This document shows positions 16,930 to 25,867 of a stretch of 64,000 nt of DNA, piece after piece. Position 1 is the first letter of the stretch. Each line of letters starts with the position of its first letter. Source of the DNA: an uncultured Odoribacter sp. (GTDB lineage Bacteria; Bacteroidota; Bacteroidia; Bacteroidales; Marinifilaceae); assembly GCA_944321165.1 (NCBI GenBank), contig CALUKE010000004.1, positions 248,001 to 312,000 of the forward strand, read 5' to 3'. The notes beneath the pieces were generated by a model, which was not told the DNA's origin, searched no databases, and worked only from the letters and a program-made list of their open reading frames with translations. A program made the position numbers and the translations under genes.

Positions 16930-19900
16930 TTACAAATTAAGTCCTAAAGAAAACGAAATAGTACGTGCAAAAGGATAATCAATGCCTCGTTCCTGTTTGA
17001 TGGTCGAAATACGCCAGATATCACTCATGTAAGCGTTGATTGTCAATCCGGAGATACCGAAAGACTTCAACCATTCCTGATTGAACTCATAACCGATACG
17101 TACCGATTCCAGTTTCAGATAATTGTTGTCCATTACGAAACGGGAAGAAATCGGGGTATTTTCATCCAATTTAATGCTCTTGTATTTGGCATAATCACCC
17201 GGTTTCTGCCAACGATCGTACAAAGCCCGCCGGTCCTGATTCTCCGACAAATCACTGGATGAAATATTTTCAACCTTATCATACAAAGTGGAGTTGAAAG
17301 ACTGTGCACCATAGCTATAACGGAACTGCACACTGAGGGACAACCCCTTATAATACAGCACATTTCCAAAGATTCCTTCGATGGTCGGGCGGGTATCTCC
17401 CACTTCTACCTCATCGTCATAATCATAATCGTAAGTATATTCGCCGCCTTTGGTAATAAAAATCTCCCGACCGGTCGCGGGGTCAATTCCGGCAGAACGT
17501 ACAGACCACAAAGCAGTGGGACTTCCACCATTGTAATAACGCGACAGACTGCTGCCCAGATTTTCTTTATTGAAAGCATCCAAGGCTTCTCCGACATTGT
17601 CATAATATCCTTTTCCTGTCCGGAAGCTCAGACTGGTCGTCCAATTGATCCGTTCTTTCGGTTTGTATAAAAAGGCATAGCGTAAGGTACCGTCCACCCC
17701 TTTTTCAACAGATTTACCGACATTGGCAATACGGCTTGTCACACCGACAGAACTCGGTACACCGATAGATGCCATCAACGGATCGGTATTCTTGTAATAA
17801 TAATCCAATGTCAAATGCAAGCGGTTATTCAGCATACTCAAATCCAAACCGATCGTTGTATTGATCGTCCGTTGCCAGGCCATATCCGGATCACCGAAGC
17901 TGGATACCACCAGACCCGTCCCGAAATTGTTCAACAACCAGTTATTAAACTCGTATACCGTAATCGAAGTAAACGATCCGAATGACTGATTACCCGGGTT
18001 ACCGATGGAACCACGAATCTTGAACATATCAAAAATAGAGGTATTGTCCTTGATGAAGGATTCATTATGCAGGTTCCAGGCCAAGCCGACCGACCAAGTC
18101 GTTGAAAAACGCTTGTTTACTCCGAAAATAGAAGTTCCGTCCGAACGCAGGTTGATATCCATCAGATAACGGTTCTGATAAGAATATCCGCCATTGAGAT
18201 AAAAACTGACATCCCGGCTCACATCTTCACTGTAAGAAGGTTTATCGCCATCGGGATAGGTATTGATAAAACCGGGAGAAGAAAAACCTCCTTCCGGGAA
18301 ACCCTGCCCATCAAAACCTTTCGAAGAAGAATTCTGTTCATTGAGAGAAACTCCAGCAACAAGATTCAGCTGATGCTTGTTCGCGATCAACTGTCCGTAA
18401 GTCAGTGAAAATTCTCCGTCGTAGCTCCAAAGATCGGAACGTGAATTGGAATAGGCCCCCTTACTCAAGATATCCGTTTGGTCATAACGGGTATCCTCCG
18501 GAGAGGTAAATACCTCCGATTCATCGGCATTTTTACTGATACCGATTCTTGCCCGAAAACGCAAGAAATCCGTCGGGGAGTATTCCAGACTGAAATTGTC
18601 TCGAACAGCAAAAGCATTCGCTTTGTTATAACTGTTCAATGCGGCATTATACAAAGGATTGGATACCCAAAAACTCTGATAGATCATTCCGACAGAATTC
18701 ACATATTCCCTGGACTCCAACCATTTTTCCACGCCACCGCCCGGAGTACGCTTTTCATAATAAGGATTTGCCCGGGAATAAGCCGAGAAAGCGACAACCG
18801 GATTTTCGGTCTTTGTATAGTCGATCGACAATTTATTCTGAAAACTCAGTTTATTTTTCCGGTAAACTAAATCCAAATTGGCACTCAAAACGTCCCGAAT
18901 GGAATTTTTCATCACTCCGTCTACATTGGAATAGCTGACTCCCAATCCATAGCGCATCTGGTTATCACCACCCTCCACATACAGGTTATGACGATGGTTA
19001 AAGGCGATCCGCAAAGGTTCGGACATCCAATAAGTGTCCACCCCCCGCTGCACCTGTTCCAACAAATCATAATAACGCTCATTCAGCTGCTCCTGTCCTC
19101 CCGCCACATTCGTCGTAAAGTTACCGGCCAGACGTTCAAACTCCAGTTTCTCCGCAGCATTCATCAAATTGTAGTCTGTAAGATCGGCAAAAGAGATGTC
19201 GTAATTTCCGTTATAAGAAAGCCGCATCCGCCCTTTGGCCGGAGCTTTCGTTTCCACTACCACAACGCCGTTGGCAGCCTTCGAACCGTATATCGCAGTA
19301 GATGCGGCATCCTTCAGGATCGTTACGGAAGCGATCCGGTCCATACTCAGGTCCATGATGGTCTGCAAAGTCGTCTCAAAACCATCCAGGATAAACAACG
19401 GTTGGTTGGGATCCTGACCGAACTCTTCCTTAAAACCGATAATACTCGTTTTACCACGAATTTCCACATCCGGCAGTTTATTCGGATCGGAACCGAACTG
19501 ATTGTTTTCCATAATCACAAAGGAAGGGTCCAAAGTCTTCAAACTTTGCAGCAGGTTTTGGTTACCCACCATCTTCAAATCCTCGGTCTTATATGTCTGA
19601 GAAGAACCGGTAAAACTCTCTTTTTTACGAGTATAAATACCGGTCACCACCACCTCTTCCAATTCGGCGGTTTCCTCTTGCAGTTGAACTGTCAGCAGTT
19701 CTTTGGCAGACTGTTCCGTAAAAGAAAGCTGTTTGGTCTGAAAGCCTACAAAAGAAAACTCCAGTGTTCCACCCGTCTGTGGCAAAGTCAAAGAGAAATT
19801 ACCGTCGGCATCGGACGCTGTTCCCAATTGAGTGCCCACCAGCCGAATCGTTACTCCCGGCAACACTTCGCCCGTTTCGCTTTTTACTACTCCTTTCAGA

Positions 19901-20292
19901 GTTATGGGATTTTGTTCTGTCTGTTGCGGCTCTTCCGGTCGGATAGAAACCATTCTGTCAGAAATCTCATAGACAAATCCCCGGGTTTTCAGCAATTCAT
20001 CCAGCACTCGTTCCAAGGATTGCTGCTTCATTTCCAGGGTAACCCGCCCAGCAGAAGCCAGATTCCGCTTCAGATAGAAAAATTGATAACCGGTCTGTTT
20101 CTGCAATTTTGTCAAAACAGCTTCCATCGGTTCATTGTTAAAAGAGACGTCCCATTTCGGGCCCTGTGAGAAAACCGTGGCATTCACCAATTGCAAGGCA
20201 CATACCAGAACAAATACCTTCCATCTCATACATAGCAGAATTTTTTGCCATTTCCTGTGGAAAAGAAAGGCATACTCACACTTTTTTTTCAT
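16930..20292 (-). CDS. locus 1 SusC/RagA TonB-linked transporter with STN domain
   Basis: This 1120-residue outer-membrane receptor has an extended signal region with hydrophobic core at about 26-42. An STN signalling domain lies at about 50-115 (VSFNNEPMEAVLTKLQKQTGY), a carboxypeptidase-regulatory-like domain at about 130-215 (LKGVVKSETGEVLPGVTIRL), and a TonB-type plug from about 220 (EEVVVTGIYTRKKESF; TILKDAASTAIYGSKAANGVVVVET). A 22-strand-type barrel follows, ending in SFSLGLNL. It imports a ligand held by SusD using TonB energy. The STN domain implies that it also signals through FecR to the locus sigma factor. RKKESFTG and LDPSF recur in the locus 3 receptor. Confidence 0.95.
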   Translation of the reverse strand: MKKKCEYAFLFHRKWQKILLCMRWKVFVLVCALQLVNATVFSQGPKWDVSFNNEPMEAVLTKLQKQTGYQFFYLKRNLASAGRVTLEMKQQSLERVLDELLKTRGFVYEISDRMVSIRPEEPQQTEQNPITLKGVVKSETGEVLPGVTIRLVGTQLGTASDADGNFSLTLPQTGGTLEFSFVGFQTKQLSFTEQSAKELLTVQLQEETAELEEVVVTGIYTRKKESFTGSSQTYKTEDLKMVGNQNLLQSLKTLDPSFVIMENNQFGSDPNKLPDVEIRGKTSIIGFKEEFGQDPNQPLFILDGFETTLQTIMDLSMDRIASVTILKDAASTAIYGSKAANGVVVVETKAPAKGRMRLSYNGNYDISFADLTDYNLMNAAEKLEFERLAGNFTTNVAGGQEQLNERYYDLLEQVQRGVDTYWMSEPLRIAFNHRHNLYVEGGDNQMRYGLGVSYSNVDGVMKNSIRDVLSANLDLVYRKNKLSFQNKLSIDYTKTENPVVAFSAYSRANPYYEKRTPGGGVEKWLESREYVNSVGMIYQSFWVSNPLYNAALNSYNKANAFAVRDNFSLEYSPTDFLRFRARIGISKNADESEVFTSPEDTRYDQTDILSKGAYSNSRSDLWSYDGEFSLTYGQLIANKHQLNLVAGVSLNEQNSSSKGFDGQGFPEGGFSSPGFINTYPDGDKPSYSEDVSRDVSFYLNGGYSYQNRYLMDINLRSDGTSIFGVNKRFSTTWSVGLAWNLHNESFIKDNTSIFDMFKIRGSIGNPGNQSFGSFTSITVYEFNNWLLNNFGTGLVVSSFGDPDMAWQRTINTTIGLDLSMLNNRLHLTLDYYYKNTDPLMASIGVPSSVGVTSRIANVGKSVEKGVDGTLRYAFLYKPKERINWTTSLSFRTGKGYYDNVGEALDAFNKENLGSSLSRYYNGGSPTALWSVRSAGIDPATGREIFITKGGEYTYDYDYDDEVEVGDTRPTIEGIFGNVLYYKGLSLSVQFRYSYGAQSFNSTLYDKVENISSSDLSENQDRRALYDRWQKPGDYAKYKSIKLDENTPISSRFVMDNNYLKLESVRIGYEFNQEWLKSFGISGLTINAYMSDIWRISTIKQERGIDYPFARTISFSLGLNL

Positions 20293-20318
20293 AATTTTGT
20301 TTTATTTAATTCAACATG

Positions 20319-20337
20319 ATTCTGTTAAAAACAGAAT
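20319..20337 (-). repeat. 8-bp inverted repeat in the fecR-susC gap of locus 1
   Basis: ATTCTGTT and AACAGAAT are separated by AAA, a perfect 8-bp inverted repeat 27 nt upstream of the susC ATG. It could form a hairpin in the mRNA before the ribosome site or be a protein-binding site. No T-run follows on the coding strand. Confidence 0.5.
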
Positions 20338-20342
20338 TTCCG

Positions 20343-20373
20343 GGCAAGAGGAATTTAGCGGATTTCTCTTGCC
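20343..20373 (-). promoter_or_regulatory. stem-loop immediately after the fecR stop codon, locus 1
   Basis: Arms GGCAAGAG (20343-20350) and CTCTTGCC (20366-20373) pair perfectly. Further pairs with one mismatch extend into the loop. On the minus strand the first arm begins at the very next base after the fecR TGA (20376-20374). No poly-U follows, so a transcript-processing or stability element is more likely than a full terminator. Confidence 0.6.
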
Positions 20374-21516
20374 TCATAAACTTACCATTATTGCGCCGTT
20401 ATTCACTTTGAATTTCACTTTACTAACTTTTTCCAACTCTTTCAATACCGAATCCAGGGATTCGTAGCGAGGCATATTTCCCTTAAATACATATTCTTTC
20501 ACTTCCGGATGGAGGTAGAAGACATTCACATCATACCAGCGTGCCAGCTTATCCATAATCTGTTCCAAAGAAAGGTCGTCAAAAACAAAAAGACCATTTT
20601 TCCAGGCTGTTTTTTGCTCGACATCCACCTCCTGAACGACAGTTTTACCCGTAGCAACCTCCAGAGAAAGCTGTTGGCCCGGTTTCAACACCCGATGCGT
20701 CCCCGTCTGTTTATCCTTTATTGCCACACTTCCGCTCACCAACACCGCATAATTCACCTGTTCATCGGGGTAAGCACATACATTAAAGGAGGTTCCCAAC
20801 ACCTGAATGGTCTGAACGGCCGTTTCTACCAAAAAAGGGCAACTCGTATCGCGTGCCACCTCAAAATAGGCCTCACCTTCCAGAAAAACCCTACGCACAT
20901 TTTCCGAAAAATAGGTTGGATAGTTCAATCGCGATCCGGCATTCAGATACACCTTCGTACCATCGCTCAGAACCACCTGATATTCACATTTCCGGGGAAT
21001 AATCAACTGATTCATTTCTGCCTTCCCGACCAAACCTTCATGTCGGTAAGTCAGACTTTGTTTTCCTTCCTTATAGACTTTTACCTCTCCCTGTAAAAAT
21101 GTCGTATCTTCTTTCCAGTCGGAGAGCTTCACCACCTGTCCCTGCGCCATTACCAGTATAACCTCTGAGCTATCCCTATCAGAAAGGGGCACCTGTGCCA
21201 GATCGGACTGCAGGGGTTGTTCATGCACAAGAAACCACCATCCGCCTCCCACAACCAACAGAATCGCCGCAACAGCCGCCCAACGCCAAAGAGCAGAACG
21301 CCTAACGGTCCGCTCCTTCCGATGCTTTTCGATCGTCTGCCACATCTTTTTCAAATCTTCGTCCCGACGACTAAAATCCATCTTCTCCACATTCTGCAAC
21401 ACCTGCTTGATCTCGGCAAATTCCTCTTCCTTTTCTATTTTTTGCCAATCGACATGATGTATATCCATCTGCCCATTCAGAATTGCCTGCAACCATTCTT
21501 TTTCCTGCATGCCCAT
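20374..21516 (-). CDS. locus 1 FecR-family anti-sigma factor
   Basis: This 380-residue inner-membrane protein has a cytoplasmic N-terminal part of about 75 residues, a single membrane helix at about 77-96 (WRWAAVAAILLVVGGGWWFLV), and a periplasmic FecR domain at about 165-260 (RKCEYQVVLSDGTKVYLNAGSRL, FLEGEAYFEVARD). A C-terminal DUF4974-like domain (about 305-378) contains FDDLSLEQIMDKLARWYDV. FecR binds the sigma factor inside the cell and the STN domain of SusC in the periplasm. It stands between its sigma gene and susC and is followed at once by a stem-loop. Confidence 0.93.
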   Translation of the reverse strand: MGMQEKEWLQAILNGQMDIHHVDWQKIEKEEEFAEIKQVLQNVEKMDFSRRDEDLKKMWQTIEKHRKERTVRRSALWRWAAVAAILLVVGGGWWFLVHEQPLQSDLAQVPLSDRDSSEVILVMAQGQVVKLSDWKEDTTFLQGEVKVYKEGKQSLTYRHEGLVGKAEMNQLIIPRKCEYQVVLSDGTKVYLNAGSRLNYPTYFSENVRRVFLEGEAYFEVARDTSCPFLVETAVQTIQVLGTSFNVCAYPDEQVNYAVLVSGSVAIKDKQTGTHRVLKPGQQLSLEVATGKTVVQEVDVEQKTAWKNGLFVFDDLSLEQIMDKLARWYDVNVFYLHPEVKEYVFKGNMPRYESLDSVLKELEKVSKVKFKVNNGAIMVSL

Positions 21517-21623
21517 AATAAATCTATTTTCCGCTGATATTTTTTCTTTTTTGTATATAAAGCGAGGAATAGATCCATTCGGGTGAAAAGAAATGATATT
21601 ATTTTAAAAAAAAGATTATTTTT

Positions 21624-22220
21624 TCAAATAAACTTCAAAAAGGATCCTCTATATTGGAGTAAAATAGTCAATAAAGCGGAAACAAATTTTGCATTCCGAT
21701 CCTCAAATTCAGATTTCACTTTTCGATAAGCCACTTTCATCTGCGTCTTTACTGTATTGACAGAGACCCCTAAACGGTCGGCAACTTCCTTGTAACTCAG
21801 TCCATCCATACAGCCCAAAATAAAGATTTCCTTACATTTAGGAGGTAAAGAATCTACACAATCGCGTACTCGCTGATACAATATTTCAAACTGTTCCGGT
21901 TCTTCTTCTGCTTCTTGCTGCAGAACCTCAGTCTCCTTGAAATATTTTTCTTTTACTTTTTCATGCAATTTGTAATCGATACAGGAATTTTTGACAATCC
22001 GGAACAAATAAGCATACAAAGATCCTTTAAAATCAAGGCTCATACATTTTTGCCACAGATAGATAAAAGCATCTTGCACAAGATCCCGCGCTTCCTCCTG
22101 ATCCCCTATAAATCCGGCTGCATAAAGATACAAGGATTCCGCATAGGTATCAAAAAGAAGGGTAAAAGCACTCCAATCTCTTTCCTGGATTCTTCGAAAT
22201 AATGCCGTATCGTCTTGCAT
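21624..22220 (-). CDS. locus 1 ECF RNA polymerase sigma factor
   Basis: This 198-residue sigma-70 factor has only regions 2 and 4, as ECF factors do. Region 2 contains ARDLVQDAFIYLWQK (about 48-62). Region 4 contains LPPKCKEIFILGCMDGLSYKEVADRLGVSVNTV, a helix-turn-helix for the -35 type element. With the FecR protein encoded 107 nt downstream it should drive susC-susD expression. A two-box housekeeping-type promoter candidate lies upstream, so the sigma gene itself is probably made at a basal level. It diverges from efp. Confidence 0.93.
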   Translation of the reverse strand: MQDDTALFRRIQERDWSAFTLLFDTYAESLYLYAAGFIGDQEEARDLVQDAFIYLWQKCMSLDFKGSLYAYLFRIVKNSCIDYKLHEKVKEKYFKETEVLQQEAEEEPEQFEILYQRVRDCVDSLPPKCKEIFILGCMDGLSYKEVADRLGVSVNTVKTQMKVAYRKVKSEFEDRNAKFVSALLTILLQYRGSFLKFI

Positions 22221-22237
22221 AAGTCAAAATATACCTG

Positions 22238-22268
22238 CAAATATCCGAAAAATCAACAGAATTACAAA
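22238..22268 (-). promoter_or_regulatory. promoter candidate for the locus 1 sigma gene
   Basis: Minus-strand TTTG (22268-22265), a 19-nt spacer and GATATTTG (22245-22238) match the Bacteroidetes primary-sigma pattern with one mismatch in the first base of TAnnTTTG. It lies 18 nt before the ATG at 22220. Confidence 0.55.
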
Positions 22269-22310
22269 AAAAATCTCCAAAGCGCTCAAAATGAAATCCC
22301 TAAAAATTCG

Positions 22311-22342
22311 CTTGGTGCTTTTATCGCTTTTTTATATATTTG
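22311..22342 (+). promoter_or_regulatory. efp promoter
   Basis: CTTG (22311-22314), a 20-nt spacer and TATATTTG (22335-22342) match the Bacteroidetes consensus TTTG-N19/20-TAnnTTTG. The ATG of efp follows 40 nt later. No other promoter-like pair is seen in the intergenic region on this strand. Confidence 0.65.
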
Positions 22343-22381
22343 CAGCCTCAAAATAAAATAATAATCAAAAACTACCAATAA

Positions 22382-22951
22382 ATGGCAACAACAGCAGATT
22401 TCCGCAACGGATTATGTATTGTATTCAAAGACGATTTATATACAATCGTACAGTTCCAACATGTAAAGCCCGGTAAAGGTCCGGCCTTCGTCAGAACCAA
22501 ACTGAGAAATGTAAAAACCGGTCGTATTCTGGAAAATACGTTTACTTCCGGTGTCAAGATCGACACGGCCCGCATAGAAAGACGTCCGTATCAGTTCCTT
22601 TACAAAGAAGGAGAAGATTATGTCATGATGCACACCGAGACTTACGAACAGGTAAATATTCCTCAGGAACTGATCAATGCCCCTCAATTCCTGAAAGAAG
22701 GAGATCCCGTGGAAATGGTGGTACATGCCGACACGGAAACTCCGTTATATGTGGAACTGATGCCGAGCGTCGTATTGGAAGTCACCTATACGGAACCGGG
22801 CTTAAAGGGAGATACCGCCTCTTCCACTGCCTTGAAACCGGCAGAAGTAGAAACCGGCGCCAAAGTAATGGTTCCTCTGTTTGTAGAAACCGGCGAGAAA
22901 ATCCGCGTTTCTACCGCCGACGGTTCCTATGTGGAAAGAGTCAGAGAATAA
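22382..22951 (+). CDS. efp: translation elongation factor P
   Basis: This 189-residue protein has the three beta-barrel domains of EF-P at full family length. The KOW-like N-terminal domain carries the conserved loop [10 protein letters not shown] with Lys32 at the position that enters the ribosomal peptidyl-transferase site and can be modified in some bacteria. The C-terminal OB domains end with [19 protein letters not shown], the usual EF-P terminus. It relieves ribosome stalling at proline runs. The gene is monocistronic, with its own promoter and a strong terminator. No modification enzyme is encoded nearby. Confidence 0.98.
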   Translation: MATTADFRNGLCIVFKDDLYTIVQFQHVKPGKGPAFVRTKLRNVKTGRILENTFTSGVKIDTARIERRPYQFLYKEGEDYVMMHTETYEQVNIPQELINAPQFLKEGDPVEMVVHADTETPLYVELMPSVVLEVTYTEPGLKGDTASSTALKPAEVETGAKVMVPLFVETGEKIRVSTADGSYVERVRE

Positions 22952-22961
22952 CCACAACCAT

Positions 22962-22992
22962 AAAAAAGCTGCTTGATCGAAGCAGCTTTTTT
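22962..22992. terminator. terminator downstream of efp
   Basis: AAAAAAGCTGCTT (22962-22974) pairs perfectly with AAGCAGCTTTTTT (22980-22992) over a 5-nt loop. Both arms end in A/T runs, so it can also stop the converging tlpA gene of locus 2, whose stop is at 23015. Confidence 0.9.
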
Positions 22993-23014
22993 CTTTCTTT
23001 CCCACAAACGAAGT

Positions 23015-24349
23015 TCAATTCCCGGCATTCTGTTGCACAAGTGTTTTCAAATACTCTTCCGTACCCTTATCCGAAGGTCGCGGAGCATCAGGATTCAATA
23101 TACGGAAATCTTTGTCGATCAATACAAAGCGAGGAATCCCTCGGATATTCCATTTTTCTTTCAAAACCGGATCCAAGGAATTGTATTGACTTGTCTTCTT
23201 TGAATGCCCTTTTAAATACTTCAACCAATCATCCCATTCTCCATCCATGGAGATGGAAACAAAAGTAATCTCCTGCGGATCGAATTTTTCTGCCAACTCT
23301 TCAAAATAAGAGCCCTCATAACAACACGGTCCACACCAGGTTGCCCAAAAATCAAGATATAGCAACTTCCCTTTCAAATCACTTAATTTCAACTCTTGTC
23401 CATCTGTCTTTTTTAAAAAGACATCTACAACAGGACTACCCGGTAACATCCCTTTCACCTTCACTATAGCAGCATGTAATTCTTCCTTATAATCTTTTCT
23501 CTTCATAAGGTCGATTGTTTCTACCAATTCCTTCAAGGTATCAACATGGATATCATTGGTAATTTTCCCACACAATTTCCCTGCAAACAACCATTCCTGA
23601 ATTGCAGGAGACCAATTCAATTCTTTATGTCTCTTTAGTATTTGTCTTACTACCGCTACATCCAAAAAGCATTCCTCATTCAATGTTAATGCAAGACTAT
23701 CAAGAAAAGAACGAATAGAATCCACTCGAGCAACACAAATCTCACGTTTCTCTTTCAAACGGATCGGTGCATACGAAGGATAAAAATCGAAACTATTGAT
23801 GATATCTGCCGTTATTCTTCCGGCTTCCAGTTTCTTAAAATCAGATGATATGTTATCAAGTATCTCCAATTCTTTCCTTCTTTTGGCTGCTTCTGTTAAT
23901 ATATAATCTTTCATTTTTGAAAAATCGGCAAAAACATTACGTCCTGCTTCCAAAAACGACCCCCCCTTAGGGAAAAGCCGTTTTCGCATATACATATTTG
24001 CTTCACAACCTCGACCTAAAAATACCGACTCTGAAGGCTTACTACTACAAATTCTACACTTCAATTCATCTCCTGGTGTCAAATAAATCGTATTACGTTC
24101 TATATCAAAATATTCTGGTTTATCTAAATAAAAAACAGTATCAAAGTGTCCGGTTGTATCCACTTGCAACATAATATTACGGGAAGTTCCAAAATCAGAC
24201 GCGGCACCATTAAAGGACATTTCAACAACCCTTCCCATTTGCTCTTCTATGGTTCCATAAATACGGACTTTACTACTCTTTTCTTGTTGTTTACAACCTA
24301 CAAAAAAAATAATAGCAACACAGAAACACAATATCTCTTTGAATTTCAT
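23015..24349 (-). CDS. locus 2 TlpA-type thioredoxin lipoprotein
   Basis: This 444-residue predicted lipoprotein has lipobox FVGC (Cys19), then a DUF4369-like N-terminal domain (VRIYGTIEEQMGRVVEMSF). A long helical middle follows, and then a C-terminal TlpA domain from about 310. The redox motif is WCGPCC at 338-343: the usual CxxC plus a third cysteine directly after it. The cis-Pro loop is GIPRFVLID. Its place at the end of the locus parallels loci 1 and 3. I use the ATG at 24349; a TTG two codons upstream is in frame. Likely role: a periplasmic disulfide reductase serving the SusCD system; cargo unknown. Confidence 0.9.
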   Translation of the reverse strand: MKFKEILCFCVAIIFFVGCKQQEKSSKVRIYGTIEEQMGRVVEMSFNGAASDFGTSRNIMLQVDTTGHFDTVFYLDKPEYFDIERNTIYLTPGDELKCRICSSKPSESVFLGRGCEANMYMRKRLFPKGGSFLEAGRNVFADFSKMKDYILTEAAKRRKELEILDNISSDFKKLEAGRITADIINSFDFYPSYAPIRLKEKREICVARVDSIRSFLDSLALTLNEECFLDVAVVRQILKRHKELNWSPAIQEWLFAGKLCGKITNDIHVDTLKELVETIDLMKRKDYKEELHAAIVKVKGMLPGSPVVDVFLKKTDGQELKLSDLKGKLLYLDFWATWCGPCCYEGSYFEELAEKFDPQEITFVSISMDGEWDDWLKYLKGHSKKTSQYNSLDPVLKEKWNIRGIPRFVLIDKDFRILNPDAPRPSDKGTEEYLKTLVQQNAGN

Positions 24350-24364
24350 ATACAAAATTTATTT

Positions 24365-25849
24365 TCAATACTTGTTTTGTTCTATCACTCCATGACTGGT
24401 TTCTATCTCGGTAAAAGGCAACGGAGAAGCCCAACGCCGCGAATCAATCGGCAATGAATAAACGATCGGTTCTTCCCCTGTCAGTACACTTGTAGCTGTC
24501 ATAGGATAGAAAAACCTCTCCAAAGCTTTATCATCCGATGGATCTTCATTGTTGTTCAGACGTCTCAAGTCATACCAACGCATAGAAAAGGGCATCTCTC
24601 TGCGGCGTTCTTCCAATATTTTTCGGATAGCTTCTTCTTTGGAGGAAGCAAACAAATTGATTCTTTCGCTCGGAGCATTAACATCCATCCGTTTCACCCG
24701 CAAAAGATTCACTGTGTTTATGGCTTCAGTATAGTTACCTTGACGTGCTTGGCATTCCGCTTTTGTCAGTATCATTTCAGCTACTGTAGGCCCAGAAGGA
24801 ACATTATATTGCCCGAAAAACACATAACCAGGACTGCTCGGATAATTATCATTCCAATATTGAGAAAAGTGTTCTACAATATGATATTTATACCGCAAAT
24901 CGTATGTCTGGTCATAAAGCGACAGCAAATTATCAGAAGGTACAAACCAACCAAAAGCCTGATAAGCATAACGCACAAAATAAAACTCCTTCCAATAAAT
25001 CGCATTCCCTGACGGACTCCAAGTTTCAGGCAATATGACTTCGTTTTCCCCTTCAGGGCCAACTTCGTACGTTTGATCATAATAATCCATCTCCGTATTA
25101 TAATCCAACAGTTCGCCATATTCTTTCAACGCCTCTTCTGCATAGTACAAAGATGTCTCATAATCACCCCGAAACAACCAATAACGGGCAGCAAAAGCCT
25201 TTGCTGCGCTAGAACTTCCTCGCCAGGGACGAAATATCCCCTCTTTATTTACCGAATTTGAAGCCTTCAAAGCTTCAGTCAGATCCTTCTCTATCTGCAC
25301 ATATACCTCTGCGATCGACTTTCTTTCAACGGATTCATCAAAACTATTGCTCAACTTCAATGTAATTCCAGGTTCTTCTTTATTCTTTTCCGTATAAGGA
25401 AGAGCAAACGTATTGACTAATTGAAAATTGCTGTATGCTCGAATCAAATGAGCCTCACTACGCAATTCCTCCTTCAATCCTTCGTCTCCGCTGACTTTAT
25501 TCAAATTGGAAAGCACAAGATTGGCATAAAAAATTTTCGTATACTCTTCTCCCCAAAAATATTCCTCCATCGACAGATTATCAATATCCCAACAAAAATA
25601 CTGACAAGAGGTTAAATTAAATTTTGGTGTAGTCGCATCATACAATTCACAAGTCATCCCCCAATCGTCTGTACTGAAAACAGCAGATCCATTGTCTTCT
25701 TTGGTAAAAATATTTGTATTTCCTAACAAGGCATCCAAATGATCTACGGTAGAAATCTCCACATTACTCCCTTTTGAAGGACGCTCGTCTAAAAATTCAT
25801 TACATCCTACAAACAACAATAAAACACTTAATAAACATATATTTTTCAT
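24365..25849 (-). CDS. locus 2 RagB/SusD-family lipoprotein
   Basis: This 494-residue protein has lipobox FVGC (Cys at about 16) followed by NEFLDERPSKGSNVEISTVDHLDALLGN. This is a SusD opening that differs from the NWLDV type of loci 1 and 3. The helical core includes LRSEAHLIRAYSNFQLVNTFALPY, and the C-terminal part has RREMPFSMRWYDLRRLN, the usual substrate-lid end. It should work with the SusC encoded 18 nt upstream. The different N-terminus and longer C-terminal region suggest a different ligand from the other two loci. There is no DUF4843 or PKD-like gene after it, only tlpA. Confidence 0.93.
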   Translation of the reverse strand: MKNICLLSVLLLFVGCNEFLDERPSKGSNVEISTVDHLDALLGNTNIFTKEDNGSAVFSTDDWGMTCELYDATTPKFNLTSCQYFCWDIDNLSMEEYFWGEEYTKIFYANLVLSNLNKVSGDEGLKEELRSEAHLIRAYSNFQLVNTFALPYTEKNKEEPGITLKLSNSFDESVERKSIAEVYVQIEKDLTEALKASNSVNKEGIFRPWRGSSSAAKAFAARYWLFRGDYETSLYYAEEALKEYGELLDYNTEMDYYDQTYEVGPEGENEVILPETWSPSGNAIYWKEFYFVRYAYQAFGWFVPSDNLLSLYDQTYDLRYKYHIVEHFSQYWNDNYPSSPGYVFFGQYNVPSGPTVAEMILTKAECQARQGNYTEAINTVNLLRVKRMDVNAPSERINLFASSKEEAIRKILEERRREMPFSMRWYDLRRLNNNEDPSDDKALERFFYPMTATSVLTGEEPIVYSLPIDSRRWASPLPFTEIETSHGVIEQNKY

Positions 25850-25867
25850 ATTTCCTTTTTTTACAAT

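Noticed and set aside
18988..20169. 393-codon frame antisense to the locus 1 susC
   Set aside because: It reads as the complement of STN and plug sequences, rich in His, Arg, Phe and Gln, without any recognisable fold.
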